Assembly (NCBI GenBank): GCA_965267485.1
Contig: OZ254080.1
Coordinates: 1,798,001 to 1,862,000, forward strand
Source: JANQJA01 sp965267485
GTDB taxonomy: Bacteria; Pseudomonadota; Gammaproteobacteria; Pseudomonadales; Azotimanducaceae
Reading direction: 5' to 3'
Length of the DNA stretch: 64,000 bases
The position numbers and the translations under genes were made by a program. The stretch's first letter is position 1, and each line of letters starts with the position of its first letter. This document shows, piece after piece, positions 44,378 to 52,835 of this stretch. The notes below the pieces were generated by a model, which saw nothing but the letters and a program-made list of their open reading frames with translations, made no database searches and was not told the origin of the DNA.

Positions 44378-45706
44378 TCAGCGGGCCGGCATCAATTCCC
44401 GGAGGGCAACCACCGTTGCCATCACGCCGCTTTCGATGGCGGGTTCCGGTGTGATCTGAAAGAGCGGGGAGTGGTGCGATGGCACAGGCTTGCCGCCCAC
44501 AGCCTCGCGTTCGAAATCGGCTGCAGGCGTCCCGCCGATCTGGAAGTACACGCTGGGAATGTACGGATCCCGGGTAAACCACGGGAAATCTTCGCCGCCC
44601 ATGCCGGTCCGCTCGTAGTCGGCGAGCCTGTCTGCCCCGAGTTCGCGCTCCCAGGTCGTGACGATCCGGTTGACCAGAGCCGTGTCGTTCGCGGTCACCG
44701 GCAATCTGCCGACGAGTTCGACGCGGGGCAGGCGATCTTCCGGCAGTCCCGCCGCGCGACCGACGTTGACGGCGATGCGTTCGATGCCCGCCAGCAGCTT
44801 GTTTCTCACCGCGTCGCTGTCACTGCGCACCGTCAACTCCAGCCGCGCCTCTTCGCTGATGACATTGCGCTTGTTGCCGGCCTTGAATACACCGACCGTG
44901 ACGACGCCCGGGTCTCGGGGCGAGAGTTCGCGAGCGACGAGTGTTTGCAGGGCAAGGACGATCTGGGCGCCGATGACGACCGGATCCTTGCCCCGATGTG
45001 GACTTGCACCATGGGCCCCGATGCCGGGAACGATGATGTCGACGGAATCGACGCCGGAGTACGCGGCGGCCGGCGCTGCATAGACCTTGCCGGCCTCGAT
45101 ACCGGAGCTGACGTGAAAGGCGAGGGCGAAGTCCGGGGTGCCGAATCGCTCCCAGACCCGGTCGTCGCGCATCGCCTTCGCGCCCGAAATCTTCCACTCT
45201 TCGGCGGGCTGCGCAATCAGCATCAGCGTGCCTGACCAGGTGTCCCGGTGCCTCGCCATCTGGCGTGCGGTGCCGATGAGCGATGTGATGTGCACATCGT
45301 GACCGCAGGCGTGCATCACGGGGAAGGCCTGGCCCTCTGAATTCTCCTGCGTGACCGTTGACGCGTATGGCAGGTCGGTCAGCTCACGAACCGGAAGACC
45401 GTCCATATCCGCCCGCATCATGACGAGCGGCCCGGGTCCGTTCTCGAGCAGGGCGACAACGCCGGTCTTGCCGATGCCCTGCGTGACGTCGTAACCGAGA
45501 TCGCGAAGCTCTGCGGCGATGCGATCTGCCGTCTTGAACTCGACGAACGAGAGTTCGGGATTGGCATGAAAGTGCTGAAACAGGGCACCCAGGTGCTCAT
45601 CGTAGTCACGGTCGACATCCGCTTCGAGTTGTTTACTCTCGGCAGCAGCGCCAAGCGAGATTGAAAGGGTAGACAGCAGCAGCGGCAGGATGCGTATCAG
45701 GGTCAT
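44378..45706 (-). CDS. Exported M20-family amidohydrolase / carboxypeptidase
   Basis: A 442-residue metallopeptidase of the M20D group (amidohydrolase, HipO/AbgB-like), which hydrolyses N-acyl amino acids or similar amides. A signal peptide (LIRILPLLLSTLSISLGAAAES) directs it to the periplasm. The metal site includes HACGHDVH, PAEEWK and the late HHSPLFQ. The insert dimerisation domain (PHRGKDPVVIGAQIVLALQ) is present. The start is ATG 45706, chosen for the signal peptide; the open frame reaches 45784. A GC hairpin at 44373-44387 overlaps the stop. Confidence 0.88.
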   Translation of the reverse strand: MTLIRILPLLLSTLSISLGAAAESKQLEADVDRDYDEHLGALFQHFHANPELSFVEFKTADRIAAELRDLGYDVTQGIGKTGVVALLENGPGPLVMMRADMDGLPVRELTDLPYASTVTQENSEGQAFPVMHACGHDVHITSLIGTARQMARHRDTWSGTLMLIAQPAEEWKISGAKAMRDDRVWERFGTPDFALAFHVSSGIEAGKVYAAPAAAYSGVDSVDIIVPGIGAHGASPHRGKDPVVIGAQIVLALQTLVARELSPRDPGVVTVGVFKAGNKRNVISEEARLELTVRSDSDAVRNKLLAGIERIAVNVGRAAGLPEDRLPRVELVGRLPVTANDTALVNRIVTTWERELGADRLADYERTGMGGEDFPWFTRDPYIPSVYFQIGGTPAADFEREAVGGKPVPSHHSPLFQITPEPAIESGVMATVVALRELMPAR

Positions 45707-45829
45707 GAGCGGATCGCCAGAATCAGGATCTTGGCTGCACCTTATCATGCCAGCGGCTGACGGGAGCGATGGCAGTTCCCGCACGATGCACCTGGGCGGT
45801 GGCCTTCATGGCCGCGGCCACGCCGGCGC

Positions 45830-45842
45830 TACGCTTGTCTGC
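45830..45842 (+). promoter_or_regulatory. -10 element predicting a leaderless mRNA for the GIY-YIG-like gene
   Basis: TACGCT (45830-45835) is followed by TGTCTGC (7 nt) and ATG 45843. No Shine-Dalgarno is present. The same hexamer is used before the hybrid kinase and the acyl-CoA dehydrogenase. Confidence 0.55.
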
Positions 45843-46172
45843 ATGAATACCTGTTACGTTTATGTACTTTGCAGTCGCGACCATCGCCACGTCTCGGTTC
45901 GCGTGACGGCGGATCTGCGCCACGGTGTCCGCAGCGAGCGACGGCACATCGCGCGCAAACTCGGTCGAAAGCGTGTCTACCAGAAGGTCGTATTGATCGA
46001 GTCGTACAGCGGCCGCAGCGCGGCGGTCGAGCGTGCCCGCGAAATGCAGTGCCTGACGCGCTCGCAGTTTTACCGCTTCGTCAGCAAACGTAACCCGATG
46101 TGGCGGGCGCTCTCGGTCAGTGGCTATCTCGAGCGACGGCAACGTCGGCTCCGCACGTCGATGGCCCGTTAG
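45843..46172 (+). CDS. Degenerate GIY-YIG-domain protein
   Basis: A 109-residue basic protein with the layout of small YhbQ-like GIY-YIG nucleases: an N-terminal strand CYVYVLCS, then VSVRVTADLRHGV where the YxG and following Arg should lie, a segment KVVLIESYSGRSAAVERAREMQ with the expected Glu, and FVSKRNPMWRALS at the end. The second signature strand has lost its Tyr and Gly (VSVRV in place of YxGVT), so cleavage activity is doubtful. The remaining Arg and Glu are present. Its stop overlaps the convergent acetyltransferase by 4 nt. Confidence 0.7.
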   Translation: MNTCYVYVLCSRDHRHVSVRVTADLRHGVRSERRHIARKLGRKRVYQKVVLIESYSGRSAAVERAREMQCLTRSQFYRFVSKRNPMWRALSVSGYLERRQRRLRTSMAR

Positions 46173-46600
46173 CCCTCGTCGGCTTCGCCGCGTGAATCGT
46201 TCATGAGCCACTCGCCCGAGATGCGCTCGAGGCCGACCGGGCGCTCGCGGAAGCCGATGCGCTTGTAGAAATCGACCTGGTCGTCGGTGAACAGATAGAT
46301 ATGCTGCCCGGGCAGACGATCAACGAGGATTGCCATCATTTCGGTGCCGATACCGGCCCGGCGATAGTCCGAATGGGTCCAGACATCGACGACGTAGGCA
46401 TTGCACACGCCATCTGAGAGCGCTCGCGCCGTCCCGATGCAGCGGTTGCCGTCGAACGCGAACACGACGACCTGGCTGTTCTCGAACGAGCGCCGGAGCT
46501 GCGCCGTGGTCCGGTCGTTGTGAAAGTCGTCATCAATGAGGTCGCGCTTCAGGGATGCCCAATTGACTCGCGACATGTCGGAAGTGATCTCGACGCTCAT
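46169..46600 (-). CDS. GNAT-family N-acetyltransferase
   Basis: A 143-residue acetyltransferase. The acetyl-CoA site is VDVWTHSDYRRAGIGTEMMAIL, followed by IYLFTDDQVDFYKRIGFRERP. It is the last gene of the sugar dehydrogenase operon: its ATG overlaps the upstream stop as ATGA. The size and the C-terminal YKRIGF pattern match small GNATs that act on amines. Whether it takes part in the same pathway is unknown. Confidence 0.85.
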   Translation of the reverse strand: MSVEITSDMSRVNWASLKRDLIDDDFHNDRTTAQLRRSFENSQVVVFAFDGNRCIGTARALSDGVCNAYVVDVWTHSDYRRAGIGTEMMAILVDRLPGQHIYLFTDDQVDFYKRIGFRERPVGLERISGEWLMNDSRGEADEG

Positions 46601-47676
46601 GGTGCCCGCTCCTCATCGGCGACTGCCTGTGCCTTGAGGCAGAGTTCGGCCGCCCGAAAGCAGTGTGCCTGTGTCATTGCTGTTTCGGTGCGATCCAGGC
46701 AGTCTCGAATGAAGGCCGGAAAGAACGGGAAGCCGATCTTGCCGGTGACGTTGTGGTACTCCTCGCCTTCCTGCGTGACGATGTAGACGTTGTTCTCTTG
46801 CTGCGGATCGCGGGCGAGGTCGACATATTTGCGCAACTCGATGAATCCGTTGGTGCCGAGAATCGTGGTGCGGCCATCGCCCCAGTTGCGAAGGCCGTCG
46901 GGCGTGAACCAGTCCATTCTGAAATAGCCGGACGCACCGTTGTCGCCGACCACTGAGCAATCGCCGAAGTCTTCGAGTTCCGGATACGATGGGTTGGCAT
47001 AGTTGTGAACACGCGCCATCGTGATCTCGGCATCTGTTGCGCCGGTAAATGTCAGGAACTGCTCCATCTGGTGACTGCCAATATCGCAGATGATGCCGCC
47101 GTACTGTTCCTTCTCGAAGAACCACCTGGGGCGCGAGGGAGCATTCAGCCGGTGGGGGCCGAGGCCGATCACCTGGATGACGTCACCGATGGCGCCCGAT
47201 CTGATCAGTTCGACGGCGTACTCGGCGGCCTCGTTCTGGAGTCGTTCTGAATAGCAGCAGGCATACTTCCGGGACGTCTCCACGGTGACCCGTCGCGCCT
47301 CGTCGAGTTGGCCGAGCGTCGTGAACGGCGTCTTGTCGGTGAAGTAGTCCTTGTCGTGCCTCATGACCTCGATGCCGAGTGGCCCCCGGAGGTTCGGCAC
47401 CGCGGCAGCGGCGACGAGGTTCACGCCGGGATCCTGGAGAATGACCTCCTTCGTCTCGGCGATGGCGACGTCCGGAAACTTCGATGTGAAATAGTCGAGC
47501 CGTTTCGGGTTGTCGTCATAAACCCACTTGCACTGGCCCCCTGCCTCGATAAGGTTCTGCGTCATGCCGTAAATGTGACCGTGGTCGAGCGCCATGGCCG
47601 CGAACACAAACTCGCCGGGCTCGCAGGCCTTGTCGAGCACGCGAGCCACTGGTGCGTAATTCATTCCATCTGTCAT
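46597..47676 (-). CDS. Gfo/Idh/MocA-family oxidoreductase (first paralogue)
   Basis: A 359-residue NAD(P)-dependent dehydrogenase of the Gfo/Idh/MocA family. The nucleotide-binding fold is unusual for lacking a clean GxGxxG near the N-terminus (MALDHGHIYGMTQNLIEAGG), while DKTPFTTLGQLDEA sits where the usual EKP lies, and YGGIICDIGSHQMEQFL gives the GxxxDxGxH catalytic segment. It is the third gene of an operon with a TIM-barrel epimerase and a second dehydrogenase, which suggests sequential oxidation and isomerisation of a sugar or cyclitol. Confidence 0.83.
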   Translation of the reverse strand: MTDGMNYAPVARVLDKACEPGEFVFAAMALDHGHIYGMTQNLIEAGGQCKWVYDDNPKRLDYFTSKFPDVAIAETKEVILQDPGVNLVAAAAVPNLRGPLGIEVMRHDKDYFTDKTPFTTLGQLDEARRVTVETSRKYACCYSERLQNEAAEYAVELIRSGAIGDVIQVIGLGPHRLNAPSRPRWFFEKEQYGGIICDIGSHQMEQFLTFTGATDAEITMARVHNYANPSYPELEDFGDCSVVGDNGASGYFRMDWFTPDGLRNWGDGRTTILGTNGFIELRKYVDLARDPQQENNVYIVTQEGEEYHNVTGKIGFPFFPAFIRDCLDRTETAMTQAHCFRAAELCLKAQAVADEERAP

Positions 47677-47695
47677 GTGGGTTCCCCGTGGGTAC

Positions 47696-48850
47696 CTAGA
47701 ACGATTTGGACATGTCAGCGACGACGTCGCCGTTGGCCTGCTTCTTCTCGAATGTGGATTCGCGAATCAGGCGGCGCAACAGAGAGGCATAGCTGCGTGC
47801 GCTGATCGGCAGGTCGACCGCTTTGTCCCGGAATGACGACAACAGCATCGCATTGGCGAGCTCGACCGAGTGTATACCTTCGGCCGCACGGGCAATCAGG
47901 GGCTGATCGTGCAGGATTGCGGCGGCGAAATTCTCCAGGACCTCTGCATGCTGGCGACCGGTATCCTTGATGTCGAGATCGATTCGCTCGACCTCTGGCT
48001 TATCGAAGCCCGGGTTTTCGGCAATTGCGCGACTCACGGGCTTGTCGTTTCGATACCAGACGAGCGATTCGTCCGCCGCATCGTGGATCAGCAGTCCGTT
48101 CTCGGCGGCAATCTCCAGACGATTGCATCCGGGCGCCTCGCCAGTCGTCGTCGTGAAGACGCCGGTCGCGCCGTTGTCGTACTCGAGGTAACACGTGACC
48201 TGATCCTCGACCTCGATATGGTGGTGCTTGCCAATGTCACAGAATGCGCGCACGCGGCGGGGCATGCCGAACAGCCACTGGAGCAGGTCGAGCTGGTGCG
48301 GGCACTGGTTCATCAGCACGCCGCCACCCTCGTGCGCCCAGGTGGCTCGCCAACCGCCGCTATCGTAGTAGGACTGGCTGCGGAACCAGTCGGTGATCGT
48401 CCACTGGATGCGGCGAATGCTTCCGAGCTGGCCAGACTCGATGAGCTGCCGGATCTTCTGGTACTGCGTGTTCGTTCGCTGGTTGAAAATCGCCGCAAAC
48501 TTGAGCGTCGGGTCGGTATGCGCACGCAGGAGCTTCTCGCAGTCGGCCTTGTGTACCGAGATGGGCTTTTCGACGAGCACGTGATATCCCGCCCGGAGCG
48601 CCTTGATGCCGATCGTCGTATGGTCGTAATGAGGCGTTGCGATCAGGATCGCGTCACAGGGCCTCGCGCGAATGAGACTGGCGGCATCCTCGAACGCGGC
48701 GACGCCGTACTTGCTGGCGACCTTCTCGAGGCGCGTCCGGTCGATATCGCAGACGGCGGCGAGCTCGATCTCCGGAATCTTCTGCACCAGGCGTGCGTGG
48801 GTTTGCCCCATGTTGCCGAGGCCGATGATGCCGAGCCTGACAGCGCTCAT
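47696..48850 (-). CDS. Gfo/Idh/MocA-family oxidoreductase (second paralogue)
   Basis: A 384-residue sugar or inositol dehydrogenase. The Rossmann motif GIIGLGNMGQTHARL is at residues 7-21, the catalytic VEKPIS follows, and the substrate-binding segment is GGGVLMNQCPHQLDLLQWL. It is a more typical family member than its neighbour. ATG 48850 overlaps the upstream epimerase stop by 4 nt (ATGA). The open frame continues to 48895 but that part lies inside the epimerase gene. Confidence 0.88.
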   Translation of the reverse strand: MSAVRLGIIGLGNMGQTHARLVQKIPEIELAAVCDIDRTRLEKVASKYGVAAFEDAASLIRARPCDAILIATPHYDHTTIGIKALRAGYHVLVEKPISVHKADCEKLLRAHTDPTLKFAAIFNQRTNTQYQKIRQLIESGQLGSIRRIQWTITDWFRSQSYYDSGGWRATWAHEGGGVLMNQCPHQLDLLQWLFGMPRRVRAFCDIGKHHHIEVEDQVTCYLEYDNGATGVFTTTTGEAPGCNRLEIAAENGLLIHDAADESLVWYRNDKPVSRAIAENPGFDKPEVERIDLDIKDTGRQHAEVLENFAAAILHDQPLIARAAEGIHSVELANAMLLSSFRDKAVDLPISARSYASLLRRLIRESTFEKKQANGDVVADMSKSF

Positions 48851-49617
48851 GACAGACCCCTTGCATGCAGGAACCGGAAGCTTCGGGCCAGGCAATCAAA
48901 CTCGTCAGCACCGTAGCAGGCGTCCTGCTCAACGAAGTAATACTCGATGGGTTGCGCTGCTGCCGCCGTGAGGATTGCGTCCCAGTTCATGTTGCCATCG
49001 CCGACGGGTGCAAAGACTCGCTGCGCATCGTCGTTCAGGGCAAAGTCCTTCAGGTGAAGCAGCGGCATCCGGTCGCCAACGCGCGTAATCCACTCGGCCG
49101 GGTCGCCGCCACCGGCAACAATCCAGTGGGTATCCAGTTCGGCCTTCAGCACGTTAGCGGGCGCGGTCTCGTAAAGGTGCTCGAGCCAGGGCTTGCCGTC
49201 GAAGTGGCGAAACTCGTGGGCATGATTGTGATACGAAAATGTCATGTCGGCGGCAGACAGTTTCTCGGCGACGGGTGCCAGTTCATCCAGAAATTGCTTC
49301 AGCCCCGGCAGCGACAGGTATGTTTTCGGGGGAATCATGCCGATGGCCGCATGCCGGCAGTCCCACATCTGGTGTTCCTCAATCACCCGATCGGTATCGA
49401 ACCGGAACCGGTCCCAAGCAACGTGCGTGCCGCCGATGGCCAAACCCTCCGCCTTGCAGGCGCTGGCCGTGTCGGCAGGGTCGATGTCGCCAAAGGCGCT
49501 GACCTGGATACTCGTGTATCCGATCTCCCTGATCTTCGCCAGCGCCATCTTCAGATCGTCGAGCGTCTGGGTAAATTTGCGCAGGGTGAACATTTGCACG
49601 CCGAGGGCCGGTCTCAT
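48847..49617 (-). CDS. TIM-barrel sugar phosphate isomerase/epimerase
   Basis: A 256-residue protein of the xylose isomerase-like TIM barrel family (AP_endonuc_2). Metal-binding and active-site segments are FSYHNHAHEF, KAELDTHWIVAGG and LLHLKDF. Such enzymes isomerise or epimerise keto sugars or inosose. It leads the operon with two Gfo/Idh/MocA dehydrogenases. GGAG lies 5 nt before ATG 49617, with a minus-strand TATACT hexamer about 30 nt upstream. Confidence 0.88.
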   Translation of the reverse strand: MRPALGVQMFTLRKFTQTLDDLKMALAKIREIGYTSIQVSAFGDIDPADTASACKAEGLAIGGTHVAWDRFRFDTDRVIEEHQMWDCRHAAIGMIPPKTYLSLPGLKQFLDELAPVAEKLSAADMTFSYHNHAHEFRHFDGKPWLEHLYETAPANVLKAELDTHWIVAGGGDPAEWITRVGDRMPLLHLKDFALNDDAQRVFAPVGDGNMNWDAILTAAAAQPIEYYFVEQDACYGADEFDCLARSFRFLHARGLS

Positions 49618-49645
49618 TACATCTCCTGTTTGTTATGCTCGGGCG

Positions 49646-49651
49646 AGTATA
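49646..49651 (-). promoter_or_regulatory. Candidate -10 element of the sugar dehydrogenase operon
   Basis: TATACT on the minus strand would start an mRNA with a leader of about 22 nt carrying AGGAG. No clear -35 is seen. Confidence 0.45.
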
Positions 49652-49752
49652 CGGCAATGAATTCGGGGCCGCCCCGGTGCTGAAATCGCGGCGCAGGTGT
49701 AACGATCGGCGCGTTGAAGCATCACTTGCGTGAATCCGTCAAAGGACAGCAC

Positions 49753-51957
49753 ATGAACAAAGGACAATTGCTCATTCTCGGCCTCGTCGTTGTTGCGATC
49801 GCGGCTTTCTTCGCCTTCGATCTGCAGCAGTTCTTCACGCTGGAGTACCTGAAGTCGCGTCAGGCCGATCTCGATCAGCTGCTCGCCGACAATCCGCTGC
49901 GATTCGCGGGCATCTTCTTTGCTGTCTACGTTGCGGTGACCGCACTGTCGCTGCCTGGCGCCGCCATCATGACACTGGCGGCCGGCGCCATCTTCGGACT
50001 GTTGTGGGGTGTCGTGATCGTGTCGTTCGCTTCCACAATCGGTGCGACGCTGGCGATGCTGCTGGCGCGATTCGTCTTCCGGGATCAGGTGAAGCAGCGA
50101 TTTGCCAGACAGCTTGACCGAATCGACGAGGGGATCGAGCGGGAAGGCGCGTTCTACCTCTTCACGCTGCGCCTCGTGCCGCTGTTTCCGTTCTTCGCGA
50201 TCAACCTCGCGATGGGGCTGACAAAGATCACTGTGCCGGTGTTCTTCGTTGTGAGCCAGGTGGGCATGTTCGCCGGTACGATTGTCTATGTGAACGCGGG
50301 TACGCAGCTTGCCGCGATTGAGGCGCTGGGAGACATCGTTTCGTTCAACCTGCTCGCCTCATTCACCCTGTTGGGATTGTTCCCGCTCATCGCCAAGAAG
50401 ATCGTCGACGTGGTCAAGGCGAGACGGGTCTACGCGAACGTTCAGCGCCCATCCACATTCGACCGGGATGTTGTCGTCATCGGTGCCGGCAGCGGCGGGC
50501 TCGTCGCGGCGCTGATCGTCGCGACGGTCCAGGGCAAGGTCACGCTGATCGAAAAGAACCGGATGGGCGGTGATTGTCTCAATACCGGCTGCGTGCCCAG
50601 CAAGTCGATCATCCGCTCAGCCAAACTGGCCGCTGATATGAAGCGCGGACCGTCTCTGGGTTTCAGGACGATGAAGCCCGAGTTCGATTTCGCCGAGGTG
50701 ATGGAACGTGTTCATCGCATTATCCGGAAGATTGAGCCGCACGACTCGGTTGAACGCTATCAGAGCCTTGGGGTCGACGTGAGAATCGGAGAGGGCCGCG
50801 TGCGTTCACCGTTCGAGGTTGAGGTCAACGGCGAGATCATAACGACCCGCAACATCATCATCGCCACGGGCGCAGAACCGTTCGTACCCCCGATCGGCAA
50901 CATCGACAAGGTCGACTATCTGACCTCTGACAATCTCTGGCAGCTCAGGGACCAGCCGAAGCGAATGATCGTGCTGGGTGGCGGGCCGATCGGCACCGAA
51001 CTCGCGCAATCGTTTGCACGACTCGGTTCGGCCGTGACGCAGGTCGAGGCGCTCGATCGCATCATGACCCGCGAGGATCCAGAGGTGTCCGCACTGATTG
51101 CCGACAAGCTTCGCGACGACGGGGTCGACGTGAAGACGAATCATCTGGCGGAGTCTGTCGACGTTGAAGGCGATGACAAGTTTCTGATCGTCAAGGATGT
51201 CAAGACGGAGCAACGGACCCGCATTCCCTTTGATGAACTGCTGGTCGCGGTCGGCCGCAAGGCCCATGTCACAGGATTCGGGCTCGAGGAACTCGGTGTC
51301 GCCATCACGGATCGCGGCACGGTCTCGGTCGACCGATACCTTGCGACGAACTTCCCGAACATCTACGCCATCGGGGATGTGGCGGGTCCTTACCAGTTCA
51401 CCCACACCGCCTCCCACATGGCCTACTATGCGGCGGTCAACGCGATGTTCGGCACGTTCTGGAAGTCAGAAGTCGACTACTCGATAGTGCCCTGGACCAC
51501 GTTCTCCTCCCCTGAGGTAGCGCGTGCCGGGCTCAACGAGACCGAGGCGGCAGAGCAGGGCATTGCCTTCGAGGTTGCGCGATACGACATCGGCGGGCTG
51601 GACCGTGCGCTGGCGGATGAAGAAGCGCATGGCTTCATCAAGGTGCTGACGCCACCCGGCAAGGACGAGATTCTCGGCGTCACGATTGTCGCCGACCATG
51701 CCGGTGATCTGCTGGCGGAGTATGTACTCGCCATGAAACACGGCCTCGGGCTCGGCAAGATTCTCGGCACGATCCATGTTTATCCGACGCTCGCCGAGAT
51801 GAACAAGTTCGTCGCGAGCGAGTGGCGCAAGGCTCACAAGCCGGATGCGGTGCTCGACATCGTCGGCCGGTTCAACAGTTGGCGCCGCGGTGAGGGTTTC
51901 GTCGCATTCGAGTCGCCGGCAGCGGGCGCGGTGCAGGAGCGTCAGGAACTGTCCTGA
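49753..51957 (+). CDS. Fusion of VTT/TVP38 membrane domain and mercuric reductase-like flavoprotein
   Basis: A 734-residue fusion. Residues about 1-220 are a TVP38/TMEM64 (VTT, DedA-like) membrane domain, with GAAIMTLAAGAIFG and FTLRLVPLFPFFAINLAMG. Residues about 230-700 are a class I pyridine nucleotide-disulfide oxidoreductase: FAD motif GAGSGG, redox cysteines in GGDCLNTGCVPSK (Cys275 and Cys280), NAD(P) motif GGGPIGTELAQ and the dimer active site HVYPTLAE. The MerA-specific C-terminal cysteine pair is absent, so mercury reduction is unlikely. The enzyme may reduce a membrane or periplasmic partner. AAGGA lies about 7 nt before ATG 49753. Confidence 0.88.
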   Translation: MNKGQLLILGLVVVAIAAFFAFDLQQFFTLEYLKSRQADLDQLLADNPLRFAGIFFAVYVAVTALSLPGAAIMTLAAGAIFGLLWGVVIVSFASTIGATLAMLLARFVFRDQVKQRFARQLDRIDEGIEREGAFYLFTLRLVPLFPFFAINLAMGLTKITVPVFFVVSQVGMFAGTIVYVNAGTQLAAIEALGDIVSFNLLASFTLLGLFPLIAKKIVDVVKARRVYANVQRPSTFDRDVVVIGAGSGGLVAALIVATVQGKVTLIEKNRMGGDCLNTGCVPSKSIIRSAKLAADMKRGPSLGFRTMKPEFDFAEVMERVHRIIRKIEPHDSVERYQSLGVDVRIGEGRVRSPFEVEVNGEIITTRNIIIATGAEPFVPPIGNIDKVDYLTSDNLWQLRDQPKRMIVLGGGPIGTELAQSFARLGSAVTQVEALDRIMTREDPEVSALIADKLRDDGVDVKTNHLAESVDVEGDDKFLIVKDVKTEQRTRIPFDELLVAVGRKAHVTGFGLEELGVAITDRGTVSVDRYLATNFPNIYAIGDVAGPYQFTHTASHMAYYAAVNAMFGTFWKSEVDYSIVPWTTFSSPEVARAGLNETEAAEQGIAFEVARYDIGGLDRALADEEAHGFIKVLTPPGKDEILGVTIVADHAGDLLAEYVLAMKHGLGLGKILGTIHVYPTLAEMNKFVASEWRKAHKPDAVLDIVGRFNSWRRGEGFVAFESPAAGAVQERQELS

Positions 51958-52184
51958 TCCGCTTGCCTGAGTCTGGCGAGGATGCGGTCAATTTCCTCGT
52001 CGGTCGGCGCGTCGGGCTCATCGAGCCGGCGCGTTGCCCCCATCACGAGGTCGAGTTGGCGAAGGAAGTTCCGGCAGTGCCTGCACATCATCAGGTGCAG
52101 GCGCAGCATCAGTCTGTGCCACGGGCCGGATTTGCGATCCGTCAGGCCGGTCGCGTTCTCGCAGACTTCCTTGCAGGTGAGCAT
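51942..52184 (-). CDS. Zinc-finger anti-sigma factor
   Basis: An 80-residue protein with the HxxxCxxC anti-sigma zinc signature in LHLMMCRHCRNFL. It starts within the sigma-factor stop codon (TGATG), so the two are translationally coupled; GTG 52199 is an alternative start. It has no membrane segment, so it is a cytoplasmic anti-sigma of the ZAS type, and its release may respond to oxidation or metals. The C-terminal tail (DAPTDEEIDRILARLRQADQ) is helical. It overlaps the convergent VTT fusion gene by 16 bp. Confidence 0.82.
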   Translation of the reverse strand: MLTCKEVCENATGLTDRKSGPWHRLMLRLHLMMCRHCRNFLRQLDLVMGATRRLDEPDAPTDEEIDRILARLRQADQDSS

Positions 52185-52825
52185 CAGCGGGTCAGGCACT
52201 CCCCGGTGGATTTGAAATGTTCCACGGTCGTGAACAGTCGCGACCGCGCGCGGTGCAGAAGCACCCTGACATTGGATTCGCTCACGTCGAGAATGTTACA
52301 GATTTCTGCGAGCGAATAGCCCTGGTGCTCGCGCAGGCGCAGTGTCGCGCTCTGCATGTCGGGCAGCGAAGCGAGCGTGCGCTCCATACAGGCGGAAAGC
52401 TCGTCACTCGACAACAGGTCATCCGGGGCGTCCTCGGTCCACTCGCCGGGCGCCGCTTCGGCGAGCCAGTGCCCGTGATCGTCGAATCGACTCTCGAGTT
52501 CGCTGCCTTCAGCGGACAGTCCCTCCAGCGAAACTGTCCGGCGCTCCTTGCGGAGACGCGTTCTGGCCTCGTTGGTCACGATTCGCAACAGCCAGGTTTT
52601 CAGCGCACTGCGCTGCTCGAAACGTGCGATTGCGCCCATGGCCGACAGCCAGGCTTCCTGTACCACCTCATCGGCGATCTTCTGGCCGACAATACTGCGT
52701 GCGAGATGCAACATGGATGGCTGAAACGTGGTGATGGCATATCGGAATGCGCCTTCGTCGCGAGCAATGAGCCCCTCGATGAGCCGCGCTTCGCTGGCGA
52801 ATGGCGAGGGCGGTGAGGGCGGCAT
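52184..52825 (-). CDS. ECF RNA polymerase sigma factor
   Basis: A 213-residue extracytoplasmic-function sigma factor. Region 2 is at about residues 25-90 (FQPSMLHLARSIVGQKIADEVVQEAWLSAM, then LKTWLLRIVTNEARTRLR) and region 4 at about 150-200 (LPDMQSATLRLREHQGYSLAEICNILDVSESNVRVLLHRARSRL). A long acidic linker joins them. ATG 52825 is chosen because it begins 10 bp after the preceding gene; ATG 52867 and 52861 are in-frame alternatives lying inside that gene. Its target promoters are unknown. Confidence 0.88.
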   Translation of the reverse strand: MPPSPPSPFASEARLIEGLIARDEGAFRYAITTFQPSMLHLARSIVGQKIADEVVQEAWLSAMGAIARFEQRSALKTWLLRIVTNEARTRLRKERRTVSLEGLSAEGSELESRFDDHGHWLAEAAPGEWTEDAPDDLLSSDELSACMERTLASLPDMQSATLRLREHQGYSLAEICNILDVSESNVRVLLHRARSRLFTTVEHFKSTGECLTR

Positions 52826-52835
52826 CGAGTGGGGC

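Noticed and set aside
44373..44387. GGCCC-TCAGC-GGGCC hairpin between convergent genes
   Set aside because: Only 5 bp pair, and there is no T-run on either side.
49753..51957. Assignment as mercuric reductase
   Set aside because: The N-terminal heavy-metal domain and the C-terminal cysteine pair needed for mercury binding are missing, and no mer genes are nearby.
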